From Spodoptera frugiperda (taxonomy: Eukaryota; Arthropoda; Insecta; Lepidoptera; Noctuidae), in NCBI RefSeq assembly GCF_023101765.2, contig NC_064220.1:10230001-10294000 (forward strand): 64,000 bases of DNA. Reading direction: 5' to 3'. Each line of letters starts with the position of its first letter. The first letter of the stretch is position 1. Of the stretch, positions 1 through 9,285 are shown piece after piece. The notes under the pieces are model-generated. The model ran no database searches, was not told the origin of the DNA, and worked only from the letters and a program-made list of their open reading frames with translations. A program made the position numbers and the translations under genes.

Positions 1-7
1 TATTTTC

Positions 8-122
8 ATTTTGTTATCATCATCACATCAGTCACAGGACGTCCACTATTGAAAATAGGCCTCCTCAAATGACTTCGAGATAGGCGGGTTCGAAACGACC
101 TGTATCCAGCGATGTAATCCAT
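8..122 (+). repeat. Old LINE-like dispersed repeat fragment
   Basis: Reads GTCCACTATTGAAAATAGGC preceded by TCATCATCACATCAG. This matches the style of a widespread lepidopteran repeat (cf. GTCCACTGCTGGACATAGG at 17.98 kb and GTCCACTGCTTAACACAGAC at 45.1 kb in this window). Only a short decayed piece is left and no frame is readable. Confidence 0.5.
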
Positions 123-479
123 TCTCAGTTAGTTAGTTTTAATTGATCTATTAACTATGTTATAATAATTAAATTTGGTAAGCGTCATTAAAGGTTGGGC
201 CATTAATTAACCCAGGATTTTATTATATTTACAAGTTTTACAGCTTACAGTTAAAATATGATTATTTTCTGTATAAGAATTAGTATACTCTTCTCACATA
301 GGATTACCTGAAGAATTGAATAGGGTTGCAGACTGCCTATAGTTATAACATAAACTAACCTACACCTAAAAAGGTTCTAAAATCTATCCCAAAAACTTCC
401 AATTTCTTTAAACACATGGTCATCAAAGTTCCCTAAAATAGGAGCTATGGTACCTTTAATTACACAATCCCGCGGTCCC
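123..479. other. Unassigned A+T-rich DNA
   Basis: I see no repeat, frame or RNA signal here. Confidence 0.5.
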
Positions 480-565
480 TTCCACCTTGCACCCCACGAG
501 TGCGTGACGGTGGCGTCACGCGCCGCTACGCCCGGAAGTGGCAGGGGGTAGGCAGGGAGGGAGGC
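480..565. promoter_or_regulatory. GC-rich island with CRE-half and ETS-like motifs
   Basis: GC-rich 86 bp in A+T-rich surroundings. It holds the near-palindrome GTGACGGTGGCGTCAC (two CRE half sites) and CCCGGAAGTGG (ETS-type core), followed by a purine-rich GGGGGTAGGCAGGGAGGGAG run. Part of the run resembles the GGGGTAGGCAGAGG piece of repeat-E elsewhere in the window, so a repeat origin is possible. Confidence 0.25.
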
Positions 566-1250
566 ACAACTTATACCGAATTATGGAAATTTTGTAACAA
601 TACTGGCCTGACCAGCAGGTTATGGCTTTCTGTTATGGCTACAGAGTTTTATATAATAGTAATTTTTGGTTAAAAGTTTAGAATTCGGATAAAGTGGTGC
701 GATAAGGTTGTTGTGTTTGACTCTCGTCATGTATCGATGAATGGCTGGTAGAAAGTAATGTAACATTATAGTATCACAACGCAATAATCTTCTCGATGCG
801 TCTGGAAAAAGCTTTAGATCCCCTAAAGCCAATTTCAAAGCGCGTTTATATTAGAAAGAAGGCCAAATGGTAAGACTTCTACTCGCTGTTCAATGCTCGC
901 TTATTCATTGGTCAAATTGTCAAGAAAGCGACATTGAGTTCGAATTACATGTCTATCAGATACCTATAAATTTTGAAATACTCAGAAATTGAGGTCTATA
1001 GGAAGTCTGCATGTATTATTATTATTATGTCCAATACATTGATATAACAGTAATATTTCCCCTTTCAAAGGACATAATCTGGTGAATGTGAACGTATTTC
1101 ACTTAACATTCACTTTTCATATTATGTTCTTTTCGATTCGTACGAATGGCGTCTTACTTCTGTGAAAATGTAGGTAATTTATAAGGAACAGTGAGTAAAC
1201 TTCCCAAGAAAAGGAGGATCCTGCGACCAGATGAAGTATTCGTGCCTGTC
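566..1250. other. Unassigned DNA
   Basis: Short open frames here have no recognisable sequence. Nothing else stands out. Confidence 0.5.
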
Positions 1251-1254
1251 GGGC

Positions 1255-1409
1255 CTTCTTTGGGTGTTTTGTCCGTCAATAACGCTGACACTATTGAACG
1301 GATTTTAATGAAATTTTATATACAGATAAAGTATGAGCTGACTTGGATGATAGGATATTTTTTGTCCCACCGGAACAGAGGCGAAGCCGCTGGAAAACGC
1401 AGAGGCTAG
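1255..1409 (+). mobile_element. Helitron-like relic, 3' part
   Basis: Shares TTTGTCCGTCAATAACGCTG, ACGGATTTTAATGAAATTT and ATGAGCTGACTTGGATGATA with the copies at 34.4 kb and 60.2 kb. Ends GAGGCTAG followed by T, the CTRR|T end expected of Helitrons. The GC-rich motif GGCGAAGCCGCTGG lies just upstream of the end. The 5' end cannot be placed. Confidence 0.6.
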
Positions 1410-1969
1410 TTTAAATTTTTGAACTAACCTATTTTATCATCCAGGTATATTATTTTCTACGTTCCAATAATCACAACAGAGATACATGTAATAACTTTTA
1501 ATAAATGTAACGGTGATAATACATGGTTTATGATGTATGGTGTGTGATGGTGTTTGATGGTGTATGGCCAACAATGGCCTAGTCACACAATAGTGTGGCT
1601 TGTGACATGCAGTGGATGTGCGCACGGCATTACAATGTCCACGGCGCGGATTGTCGGCGCCTAAATGTAGGGGCTCAGTTGTAGCGGGTTGATTAACTAA
1701 ATAAAGTCATATTCGAAGCTTATTCATTTCCTTAGTCGAAATAACAATAGAGTAGATGACTAATTTTTATTTGAATGACCGTCTTGTAATTTATTTTAAA
1801 ATATTAGGTAATAAACGTTTTTACATAAAAATGATGTATTTGCTACGACGCCTAATATTTTTTCATTACCAAAACGACAGACTAAATATTTGTTTAATTT
1901 TCATACTAAAACGTCTCCTGCTTTATCATCAACTAAGTACATTACCTTTACTTTAACACGTTAAACGCC
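1410..1969. other. Unassigned DNA with a TGATGGTGT-rich patch
   Basis: Bases 1525-1572 are a degenerate purine/thymine simple repeat built on TGATGGTGT and TGTATGG. The rest shows nothing. Confidence 0.45.
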
Positions 1970-1973
1970 ATGG

Positions 1974-2065
1974 GGGACACCAGGTGACCGACGTTAGCGG
2001 AGGATTTACCTTCAAAAGTTTTCTATTGGCAGTTAAAGACTTAAAGACCAATATTTTTTAATGCA
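1974..2065. repeat. Repeat-I, copy 1
   Basis: Shares GACCGACGTTAGCGGAGGAT, TTTACCTTCAAAAGTTTTCT and a following GCAGTTAAAGAC-like stretch with 4190-4255. Two decayed copies of one unnamed family. The nature of the family is unknown. Confidence 0.55.
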
Positions 2066-2451
2066 ATTTAAGTTTCTACCAAAACCCGATATTGATACAG
2101 AGCAGAGATTTTAGGTCAGGTTGGTTATTAGGTAATTCCATTCTTAAAGTGTCATCACCATAATTTCGCAAGTTACAATTTGCCACTATGACATGACTGT
2201 ATTTCTTTTCTATACCAGCTATCAAAGCGACCACGAACTAAGTAGTAGGAAATCTCACGCAAATCTAATTTTCATTCGGTGTATCGTCTCAAGCGGCTGT
2301 TATCAATACACCCAGAGCTATTGTATGTTTATTGGGCTTCACTGTCATGTCGAATTAGTTGGAAGTCGCATTAAAATATTTTGATTAGAAATCTTATGTT
2401 TCCCCGAAGGAGCGTAAAGAAGTGTGCTTGGTTATAAACGGTATATTAAAT
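2066..2451. other. Unassigned DNA
   Basis: Holds one 63-codon open frame (2193-2384) with no recognisable motif. Probably non-coding. Confidence 0.45.
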
Positions 2452-2648
2452 ACTAGCGACCCGCCCCAGCTTCGCATGGGTGCAATGGTGATATATTATG
2501 CATGTATTATACATATAAACCTTCCTCTTGAATCACTCTATCTAATAAACGCATCAAAATCCGTTGCGTAGTTTTAAAGATTTAAGCATACAAAGGGACA
2601 GAGACATATGGACAGAGAAAACGATATTGTTTTATACTATGTAGTGAT
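2452..2648 (+). repeat. LINE-like repeat, 3' end type
   Basis: Begins ACTAGCGACCCGCCCCAGCT, contains TATAAACCTTCCTCTTGAAT and ATCAAAATCCGTTGCGTAGT, and ends TTTTATACTATGTAGTGAT. This is a common lepidopteran dispersed repeat that I read as the 3' end of a non-LTR element. No frame survives. Confidence 0.6.
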
Positions 2649-3250
2649 TTTTTTCTAGTTTTCTACTCGTGATTTCATCCGTGTAGTCGCAACAAACCAT
2701 AGTAAAAGATGGTCTCAGAAATTACACCATTTATATAGTTAAAAAAATTGTACAAAATGTATCGGTATTTTAACGTGAATCGTTTCGGATTTAAAATTTC
2801 ACTAATAACATAGAGCGTGAAATTGATCCCGCTATTTATCAATAGACTCGTCCTAACTAAAATAAGACAGTCGAAAATTAAGTGTAGACACAGCACGTCC
2901 CTGGGTAGGTACTTTTCGAGCAAAACCAAGCGCGATGTCACTCATTTTTTTGTAAAAAAACCTGTGTTTTTTCGCATTAATGTCCGAACATTGAGTTTTT
3001 AATGTTTTTATTTAACACTATTCCACTATTATGTTCAAGAACTACGTTGTTATACAGTTTTGTAACAGTTTTTATAACAAATCGGTAAACTGTAACAGTT
3101 TTTCTTTATTCTCAACCATTACGGTATGTATAAGAAGTGGGCCAGTAGTCAGTAGCGACTTGTTCGGTTCGTGATAGAATTACACGTACAAACAGATTAA
3201 TAGATATTCGAAATTGTGTTATAACATCGTCATAATCGTCATGGTTTTTA
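2649..3250. other. Unassigned DNA
   Basis: The overlapping frames on both strands at 2675-3002 have no recognisable product. Confidence 0.45.
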
Positions 3251-3467
3251 TCCTACTTAATATTATAAATGCGAAAGTTTGTGAGATTGTGTATTTGTTT
3301 GTTACACACACACACATCAAAAAGGTTAAAAGGATCAGGATGAAATTTGGAACAGGGATAAATTTTAATAATGTGGTCTGAAAGTTATTCCATTTCATTC
3401 TATGTGTTACACACCAGCTACTTTTTAAACTGCGGGAACGCGAGCAAAGCCGCGGGTTAGAAGCTAA
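3251..3467 (+). mobile_element. Short Helitron-like element, complete ends
   Basis: Starts TC right after A (3250) with TCCTACTTAATATTATAAAT, then GCGAAAGTTTGTGAG and GGATGAAATTTGGAACAGGG. Ends CTAA right before T (3468), after the GC-rich CGCGAGCAAAGCCGCG, whose CGCG arms can pair. Length 217 bp, non-coding, so non-autonomous. The A|TC...CTRR|T geometry and 3' hairpin fit Helitrons. Confidence 0.7.
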
Positions 3468-3671
3468 TTCAGTTATACATTAGGCAGATTTACGCAAGTC
3501 ATTTTATGGTAGGTATCCTTTACCTATCCAGATTTATTTATTTGTTTACTTGAAAAACCAATTTGACAAAGAAGAAAGTGATATGTGACAAAAATCCATT
3601 TACAGGTTTCCACGATCAGTAATAACATCTCCTGATCAATTTTGATCTCGGTGGTCAGTCTGTCTAACTAG

Positions 3672-3981
3672 ACTAGCCCACTACGCAGGAAATATTATAG
3701 TGCACAAGTGTGTGCGCAAACACAGTTGCACTCTCTGTTCCTTCAGAACCCGATGGAACGGCATACCGACACGACCGGAGAGAGTTCAGGCGCAGGACCG
3801 ACTGCTATACGTGCTTTCCAAGCCACGGGGGTGAAACACCTCCGAATTTCCTAACTCCGGGTTAATAATGGTAATTTTACTCAGAAAATGCCATCATCAT
3901 TTATTGGCCGGCGATAGAATCGAACCCGCGACACGTTGCACTGCAGGTGATCACCCAACCACTGCGTCGATCGTGCTGTCA
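3672..3981 (-). repeat. SINE-G-like tRNA-headed repeat, long variant
   Basis: The minus strand starts with a tRNA-like head. A box B (GGGTTCGATTC) lies at 3917-3927 and a box A-like CAGTGGTTGGG at about 3953-3963. The body contains CGACACGACCGGAGAGAG and GCGCAGGACCGACTGCTATA, a long-known lepidopteran repeat body. The box spacing is close to that of a tRNA but no cloverleaf forms, so it is a SINE and not a tRNA gene. Confidence 0.65.
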
Positions 3982-4189
3982 CGATTAGTAACAGAGTATA
4001 CTGCCGTTATCAGAGTCATGTAATGATTACTTTAAAAAGAGTTATTGAATTTCCTACAGTAATAATATTAATGCTATTCGCATTCATGTGTAATGTTAAT
4101 TTATTAAATTATCCGGCTATAGCTCAAATGAGGATTAAGTTCAATCGATGTCCAAGTAACCTTTATTTCATTTTAAATGTCATAGAGGT

Positions 4190-4255
4190 CGCCAGTGACC
4201 TAGGTTAGCGGATGATTTACCTTCAACAGTTTTCTATGGACGTCAAAGATTGAAT
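4190..4255. repeat. Repeat-I, copy 2
   Basis: Contains GGTTAGCGGATGATTTACCT and TTCAACAGTTTTCTATGG, matching 1974-2065 in the same orientation. Confidence 0.55.
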
Positions 4256-4481
4256 GTGAAATTAAATCTATAAAACATAATATCTAGCTTAAAACAATGG
4301 TCAAAAGTGTGTGAGCCATGAAACGCCCGAGGCGATGCTAGTTCCCTGTTCATAGAAACGGTCACGTGACACAAAGTTCCACAGATTAAATTAATAATAA
4401 CAAAAGCCGTCACTCCGGTTACATTTTGCTGCAAGAGTGTAATAAAGACTTCTTTTTTTTAAACTTAGACTGTATAATGTC

Positions 4482-4612
4482 CGAATACTCAAACGCTACT
4501 CAATTTTAAGACGCTCTCAAAACTAGTTCTGTCCCTATCAATTCTTTATATAATGACAGAGATAGCACGATATTTAGGTACAACTTAAAATTGAGTAGCG
4601 TTTGAGTATTCG
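4482..4612. mobile_element. MITE with perfect 29-bp terminal inverted repeats
   Basis: The left arm 4482-4510 (begins CGAATACTCAAACGCTACTC) and right arm 4584-4612 are exact reverse complements. The 73-bp interior is A+T rich and non-coding. The perfect arms suggest a recent insertion or strong constraint. I see no second copy in the window and cannot fix a target duplication. Confidence 0.75.
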
Positions 4613-4808
4613 AGCGTAAGTGACGTTACTGACCGTTTTTTTAGGTTATATTTTTGGATGTATTCTAGTTTTTAAATGCTTTCGTGCATGGTAACTGATT
4701 TTTATTGTTCAAAGTTTTATTGTTGGCCTGTTCTGTTGGTTTGTCTTCGTTGCGTCATCTAACGAATGTATGCTAGCTTATGCTTTCGTCAAAATATATG
4801 AGGAATAG

Positions 4809-5078
4809 TTTGGTCTGATACCTGCCGCGTCTTTCCGCCATCGACCTACACGACAGCACTTCCATCCCTATCATATAGATGGTTGGCAGGCCACAACTGT
4901 GAGCTTCTCTCGAAACTTTCTGCCTCGCACAGCAAAACTGTGGAATGAGCTGTCGTCGGCGGTATTTCCGAACCGATACGACCTTCAAACCTTCAAGAAA
5001 ATAGCGTACTTCTTTTTAAAAGGCCGGCAACGCATTTGTGTCTCTTCTGGTGTTGCGTGTATCCATGGGCGGCGCTGA
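4809..5078 (+). pseudogene. LINE reverse transcriptase C-terminus, 5'-truncated
   Basis: An open frame of 89 codons from just after a TAG (4806-4808) to TGA (5076-5078). There is no start codon, as expected for a 5'-truncated insertion. The translation has the usual end of many insect non-LTR reverse transcriptases: SFSRNFLPRTAKLWNEL, then FPNRYDLQTFKK, then FLKGRQR. This lies after the polymerase catalytic domain, which is missing. The last codons (GVACIHGRR) are encoded by the same DNA that forms the SINE-B tail elsewhere. It is a dead fragment; the clade (jockey/CR1-like) is a guess. Confidence 0.8.
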
Positions 5079-5125
5079 TCGCTTACCACCAGGTACCACT
5101 TGCTTGATTGCCCTTAAAGAAAAAT
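5079..5125 (+). repeat. LINE 3' UTR tail
   Basis: Continues directly from the reverse transcriptase stop as TCGCTTACCACCAGGTACC and TTGCTTGATTGCCC, then a short A run (AAAGAAAAA). It corresponds to the CGCTTACCATCAGGTGATCC tail of SINE-B. Confidence 0.65.
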
Positions 5126-5412
5126 GGGCGGATTTAACGTTGCCGCTTCGTGGACAGTTTTCATTGTTTCTAAGCAAGATGCAAGCATTTGTAGGCGGTA
5201 TATTGTTTGTGAAGTGATATATGCATTCGTCAAATGACGCAATGTGGGCAACTACCCAAGTCATGACAATTTGTACCCCGATGCGTTGCGCAGTGACAGG
5301 TCACTGGGCTACAGCATCAACCATCAGACTTCCCTAGTTGAATAACAAAACTAACATCATAATGATATCGAACCCCAACCATTGTGGCAGTGTAATCACC
5401 ACACGATCATTA
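5126..5412. other. Unassigned DNA
   Basis: Moderate base composition. I cannot match it to any other part of the window. Confidence 0.4.
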
Positions 5413-5452
5413 CACGGTCCGCGCCGGCGTCCGGCGGCCGCGACGGACCGTG
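5413..5452. other. 85% GC hairpin
   Basis: Forty bases with 34 G or C. A perfect 9-bp stem CACGGTCCG (5413-5421) / CGGACCGTG (5444-5452) encloses CGCCGGCGTCCGGCGGCCGCGA-type sequence that can fold further. Function unknown. Confidence 0.6.
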
Positions 5453-5524
5453 ACCGGCACGATATGGTGGTTTACTCCTTTGATTGATATTATCTGAATA
5501 TTTTTAGATAGGTACAAAAAAACT

Positions 5525-5638
5525 TACTGCCTCGTTGATTGATACCCGCGGGAAGTTGTAAGTGTGACTAATGAGTAAAAGGACTCGGGTTCGATTTCCA
5601 AGGAAGGTGAGGAGCTAATCTGTTTTTCAAAATTTTAT
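5525..5638 (+). repeat. SINE-C copy, head and part of body
   Basis: Starts TACTGCCTCGTTG, like the copies at 36.9 and 37.9 kb. It keeps the box B-like ACTCGGGTTCGATTTCC; box A is disrupted. MITE-F starts right after it. Confidence 0.55.
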
Positions 5639-5892
5639 CAGTAAATTCACCAAAAATCCCGGTTAACTCACGTAGTTATATTAATGGAGAGAAGCTACTA
5701 CTACTACTACTACTACTACTACTTGTATCGAGTCGCAGAGGGACTCTCCAGGACTCCCGTAGGCTGCATCTGCGAAACGCTGCTCATGATGAAGAGTCCT
5801 TCTATGACTCGAAACTAGTAGAGGTTTTCTCCATTAATGTACGTGTGTAAACAGTGATTTTTGGTTAATTTAGTAATAGTCTCACGATAGTT
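5639..5892. mobile_element. MITE-F copy 1, foldback element
   Basis: The ends form an imperfect palindrome: left CGGTTAACTCACGTAG and ATTAATGGAGA, right TCTCCATTAATGTACGTG and GTGATTTTTGGTTAATTTAG. The middle has GAGTCGCAGAGGGACTCTCC. A (CTA)n microsatellite of about nine units at 5695-5723 sits in the left arm. Non-coding. Confidence 0.7.
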
Positions 5893-6317
5893 ATTATTAA
5901 AAAAAAGTTCTCAGTAATGGCATTTCAATCAATCGATAAAACACCTATATTATAACGCTATCAACATCAAAATAATGACAATCAAACCTTCATAGACATA
6001 CAGAACTCAATGAAAAACTGAAGTTTTTTAAAAGGATTGCTTTTCCACATTTCCACAGTAATAAGGGGCATCCATTGTTACATTTTGATTAATTGTGTGC
6101 CCGTGGTAAATAATAGCTATTGTGGTCGCGTACTATGGAATGGGCTGGCACCTTGATTTTATGGTTTTCTATACATTTGTTGTGATTTTAATGGATTACA
6201 GTGAGTAGGTATAATTTTGTATTAGGCTTTTGCTCGTGTGTGTTTGCCGTGTGATAGCAGAACACATCTAAGAGCAAGACTTGACTAAGGGATTCTCGTC
6301 GTCTCGTCGTTCACTTC
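5893..6317. other. Unassigned DNA
   Basis: A C+T-rich TCTCGTCGTCTCGTCG patch lies near 6293. Nothing else is recognised. Confidence 0.4.
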
Positions 6318-6545
6318 TCACGCACGAGAGTGCGGGCCCTAAACCTACCTAGAGCAACTACCAATGTAATTTTTTCCGAATTATATGTACTTTCTAAGAT
6401 TATTTAGACATCACTGATAAACGGCGAAGGAAAACATCGTGAGAAAACCTTGGCTTATCATTTCTAATAATAAGTTTAAAATCGCCAACCCCTATTGAGC
6501 AAGCGTGGTGATCATGCTCAAACCTTCCCTGTGTGAATAATTTGA
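6318..6545 (+). repeat. SINE-L copy (head partial)
   Basis: Contains GAGAGTGCGGG, then CTAAACCTACC, TTTTTTCCGAATTATATGTA, CTTTCTAAGATTATTTAGAC, AACGGCGAAGGAAAACATCG and CCAACCCCTATTGAGCAAGC. The same order occurs at 28.25 kb and, reversed, at 10.3 and 18.7 kb. Confidence 0.65.
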
Positions 6546-7121
6546 AATGCAATATCCAGCCCACCTACAAAACATCTCCTCCTCTTCAAGAGAATACCCA
6601 TGGTTTAGTTGTGGACTACTGTCGAACTGCATTTAAGCAAAGGTATAGTTAATTGGATTAAAATACTTTCATATTAACTTTAACTCGGATAACAGATAAT
6701 ATTACCTATATTATATCAAACAAGATTTCATCTGAGACCAAGAAACGACAAATTTCACTTCGCTCGTCGTAAATTAACTATATTATACTCAATAATAAAA
6801 TCTGGTATAAATATTAATTAGTTTATTCAACTCGTTTGTTTCCGTTTATTAATTAAACGAACGGAAGAACACAAACTATTCATGTAATGTAATCAAATCT
6901 AATTGGTTATTCTCACTAGTACTTTAATCTACAATTTAATGAAACTGTGCTTTATTTTGTTAGTGGTAAGGTTATATTTGCGACTGCAGTTGAGAGAGGT
7001 CATACTTTTTATCAGTAGCCAATAAAATTTAATTTAGGTACTACTTTAAAAAGATCTGCAGTTTGATTTCAACCTCGACAGTTAGTCTAAGATTAAGTTA
7101 AAGTTTCGTAACTTCCTTTAA
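6546..7121. other. Unassigned A+T-rich DNA
   Basis: Contains CACTTCGCTCGTCG near 6757 but no recognisable element. Confidence 0.45.
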
Positions 7122-7345
7122 TAGGTACCCATGACGTAAAAGGCGAGGCAGCAACCGCCTTGACGCCTAATACGCCGAAATCCCGCTTGTATCAACTGCA
7201 AGCCGTCCTTTAGAGCCACGGGCGCATAGAGTGGGGACTCTAGGCGCCCACCCAGTGACCCCAGGGAAGACGGTGGCACAGTGGTCACGTGTTGCAATCT
7301 TCATCTTCGATGGTAGAATTTGAAACCACTCAAAAACTGGGACAG
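7122..7345. repeat. Possible LINE-derived relic
   Basis: A GC-richer block with GCGAGGCAGCAACCGCCTTG, AGCCGTCCTTTAGAGCCACG and GGCGCCCACCCAGTGACCCC. It reads like an internal piece of a lepidopteran retroelement, but I cannot name the family and no frame is open through it. The end ACGGTGGCACAGTGGTCACG is tRNA-head-like. Confidence 0.35.
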
Positions 7346-8137
7346 TCAGATGTTACTTATCTCATTATGTATTTAACTCATAATTTTATACATATTTGAT
7401 GACATTGGTAAACTAGTTGTGTAATAATACTTCTCAATTAACCTTTTGTCGCGGAAGAATGCGGCGGCTACATTGAGATAAATGCTGGAGCCTGTATGTC
7501 ATGGCATAGGTCCAAGTAATTTTTATGAAGGTGAAAATGAAACTATGTAAAATGATGGATGAATGGTTGTACGCTCGTAGCTGCTAAACTGCTGCCATAA
7601 ATTTGATGTAGTTATATATTGCTAGAATAACTACTCATCACTGTCACTGGAAAACGTTCCCAGAAGAATGGGCGCTTTGCCACGTTGAATGACAATTGCC
7701 AGAATAGTTTTTATAAATACGGAAATCAAAATTCGACAAATCAAACATTTTAACGTTGCAGAATTCCAAAACCTACCTTTCTGCCTCCAATTTTTGATAG
7801 TCCAAATTGATTGATTGATGATATTGATTTCGATTTATGCTGTGTAGTTTCATTTAACATAATTATTTTATCCTTACTTTAGGAGATGTGTACCTACTGT
7901 GTGTTTGAGTCTTATTTCTATTTCAATCATTCACTCGCTTATTTAAATAAACTATTTATAAAAAAAACAACAAATGACAAACCAACGAATCCACATCAGA
8001 CTCTTTCCCTCCTAATTATTACAAAAAGGGCCCCTTAATTCGTAAAACCCAAAAAAAGATAATTATAATTAGTTTCCGCTACATCCCCTCATTTATGGCA
8101 ACCCCAGAAGTAAAGGATCTACGCTAGAACACGCGCC
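7346..8137. other. Unassigned DNA
   Basis: I see no repeat copy or coding signal. Confidence 0.45.
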
Positions 8138-8165
8138 ACAACAGCTGCGTACGCGCACCTGTTGT
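8138..8165. promoter_or_regulatory. Palindromic pair of E-boxes
   Basis: ACAACAGCTGCG (8138-8149) and CGCACCTGTTGT (8154-8165) form 12-bp inverted arms with one mismatch around TACG. Each arm carries an E-box, CAGCTG and CACCTG. E-boxes are bound by bHLH and Snail-type factors; function here is inference only. Confidence 0.35.
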
Positions 8166-8307
8166 TGTATCAACGCATTGACGATAGACTGTTGCGTTTT
8201 TTAACTATTTTAGTAAATTATTGATAGTAGAGAGAAGTTACGAAGATAAAAATTTTGTTGGAAGACATTGAGTGACACTAACAATACAATAGATTTTTAT
8301 ATTTAAT

Positions 8308-8555
8308 TCCGCTTATACCATGTACTTTTTAACATGTGGTGTGCAGCACTGCCCTAACTCCCGCAGCTAGGTGCGGAAGCCGCCGAGTCAACACCTCCTA
8401 AGGATAATACTCCGTGGAGGAGCGAAACATAATATGTCCAGTGGTATATTGCATGTTATGTGTGTGTTTTTACGTTGCACCTCTGCTGCATGAGCATTTA
8501 ATTGCGGGAGGGAGGGCGGTGCTGCACACCGCATTTAAAAAAATATATAAGCGGA
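8308..8555. mobile_element. Repeat-M, inverted-repeat element
   Basis: The outer 10-bp perfect arms are TCCGCTTATA (8308-8317) and TATAAGCGGA (8546-8555). Inner arms of about 32 bp lie at 8335-8366 and 8502-8533 (GTGGTGTGCAGCACTGCCCT versus its near complement GAGGGCGGTGCTGCACACC). The centre has CTCCGTGGAGGAGCGAAACA and TACGTTGCACCTCTGCTGCA. No frame, so non-autonomous. Confidence 0.65.
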
Positions 8556-9166
8556 AAACAAAGTTTTTGCGATTATTCTAATAATATTTAACGTGAATTT
8601 CAATTAATTGAATACGTTTCTCGAGTATTACTATCCAAAAATAGCAATTTAGGTAATTTTATTTGTCCTAGGTATAAACCACAAGACCTTTCTTCATCCT
8701 CAGCAGTATCACTATTATTACAACTCTATAAGGCACCTGATTAATCAACACACTTTCCTACTATTCTGTCCCCCATTCAGCAAAGTAACACGGCGTGATA
8801 TTTTTACACCACCTTCAACTTTCTCACTACACACACGAAAACACATAAAGCTACACAATCCAGTATAAACTGACCTTTAAATATGAGGAAAGAACATTGA
8901 AAGCGAGACCAAAATAAACTGGACCTGTATAGCTGGTAATGTATACTCGTATGTACTCAATTATCCACAATGACCGGTCATTATCAATTCTCTCCGTCAC
9001 CGATGTTAAATGCACATTGCCCTGGTTTGTTTACACAATGTAATAAATAAATTGTTATAAAGCAGTTACCGGTAGTTACACGGGTAATTCGAGTAATTTA
9101 TAGGTGTCTCTGTAGTTTCTATGTAATTGAGAATTTTGAAATTAATGCTTTGTTATTTTTATAGTA
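8556..9166. other. Unassigned DNA
   Basis: No structure recognised. Confidence 0.45.
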
Positions 9167-9285
9167 ACTATCGTGAGACATACTGAATTAACTAAAAGTC
9201 ACGGTTTACTCACGTAGTATTTATTAATGGATAAAAGCTCTACTAGTTTCGAGTCATAGAGGAACTATGCTGCTGATGGTTTTTT
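9167..9285. mobile_element. MITE-F copy 2, left half only
   Basis: Has ACTATCGTGAGACATACTGA, CACGGTTTACTCACGTAG and GCTCTACTAGTTTCGAGTCA. It breaks off after TGCTGCTGATGG; the matching right arm is absent. Confidence 0.65.

Noticed and set aside
1191..1409. 72-codon frame as a small gene
   Set aside because: Its second half is a Helitron-like relic and the stop overlaps the CTAG end.
3900..3981. Possible minus-strand tRNA gene
   Set aside because: tRNA-like box B and head, but it continues into a dispersed repeat body.
5695..5723. Short regular repeats as a CRISPR array
   Set aside because: It is a plain (CTA)n microsatellite without spacers; the genome is animal.
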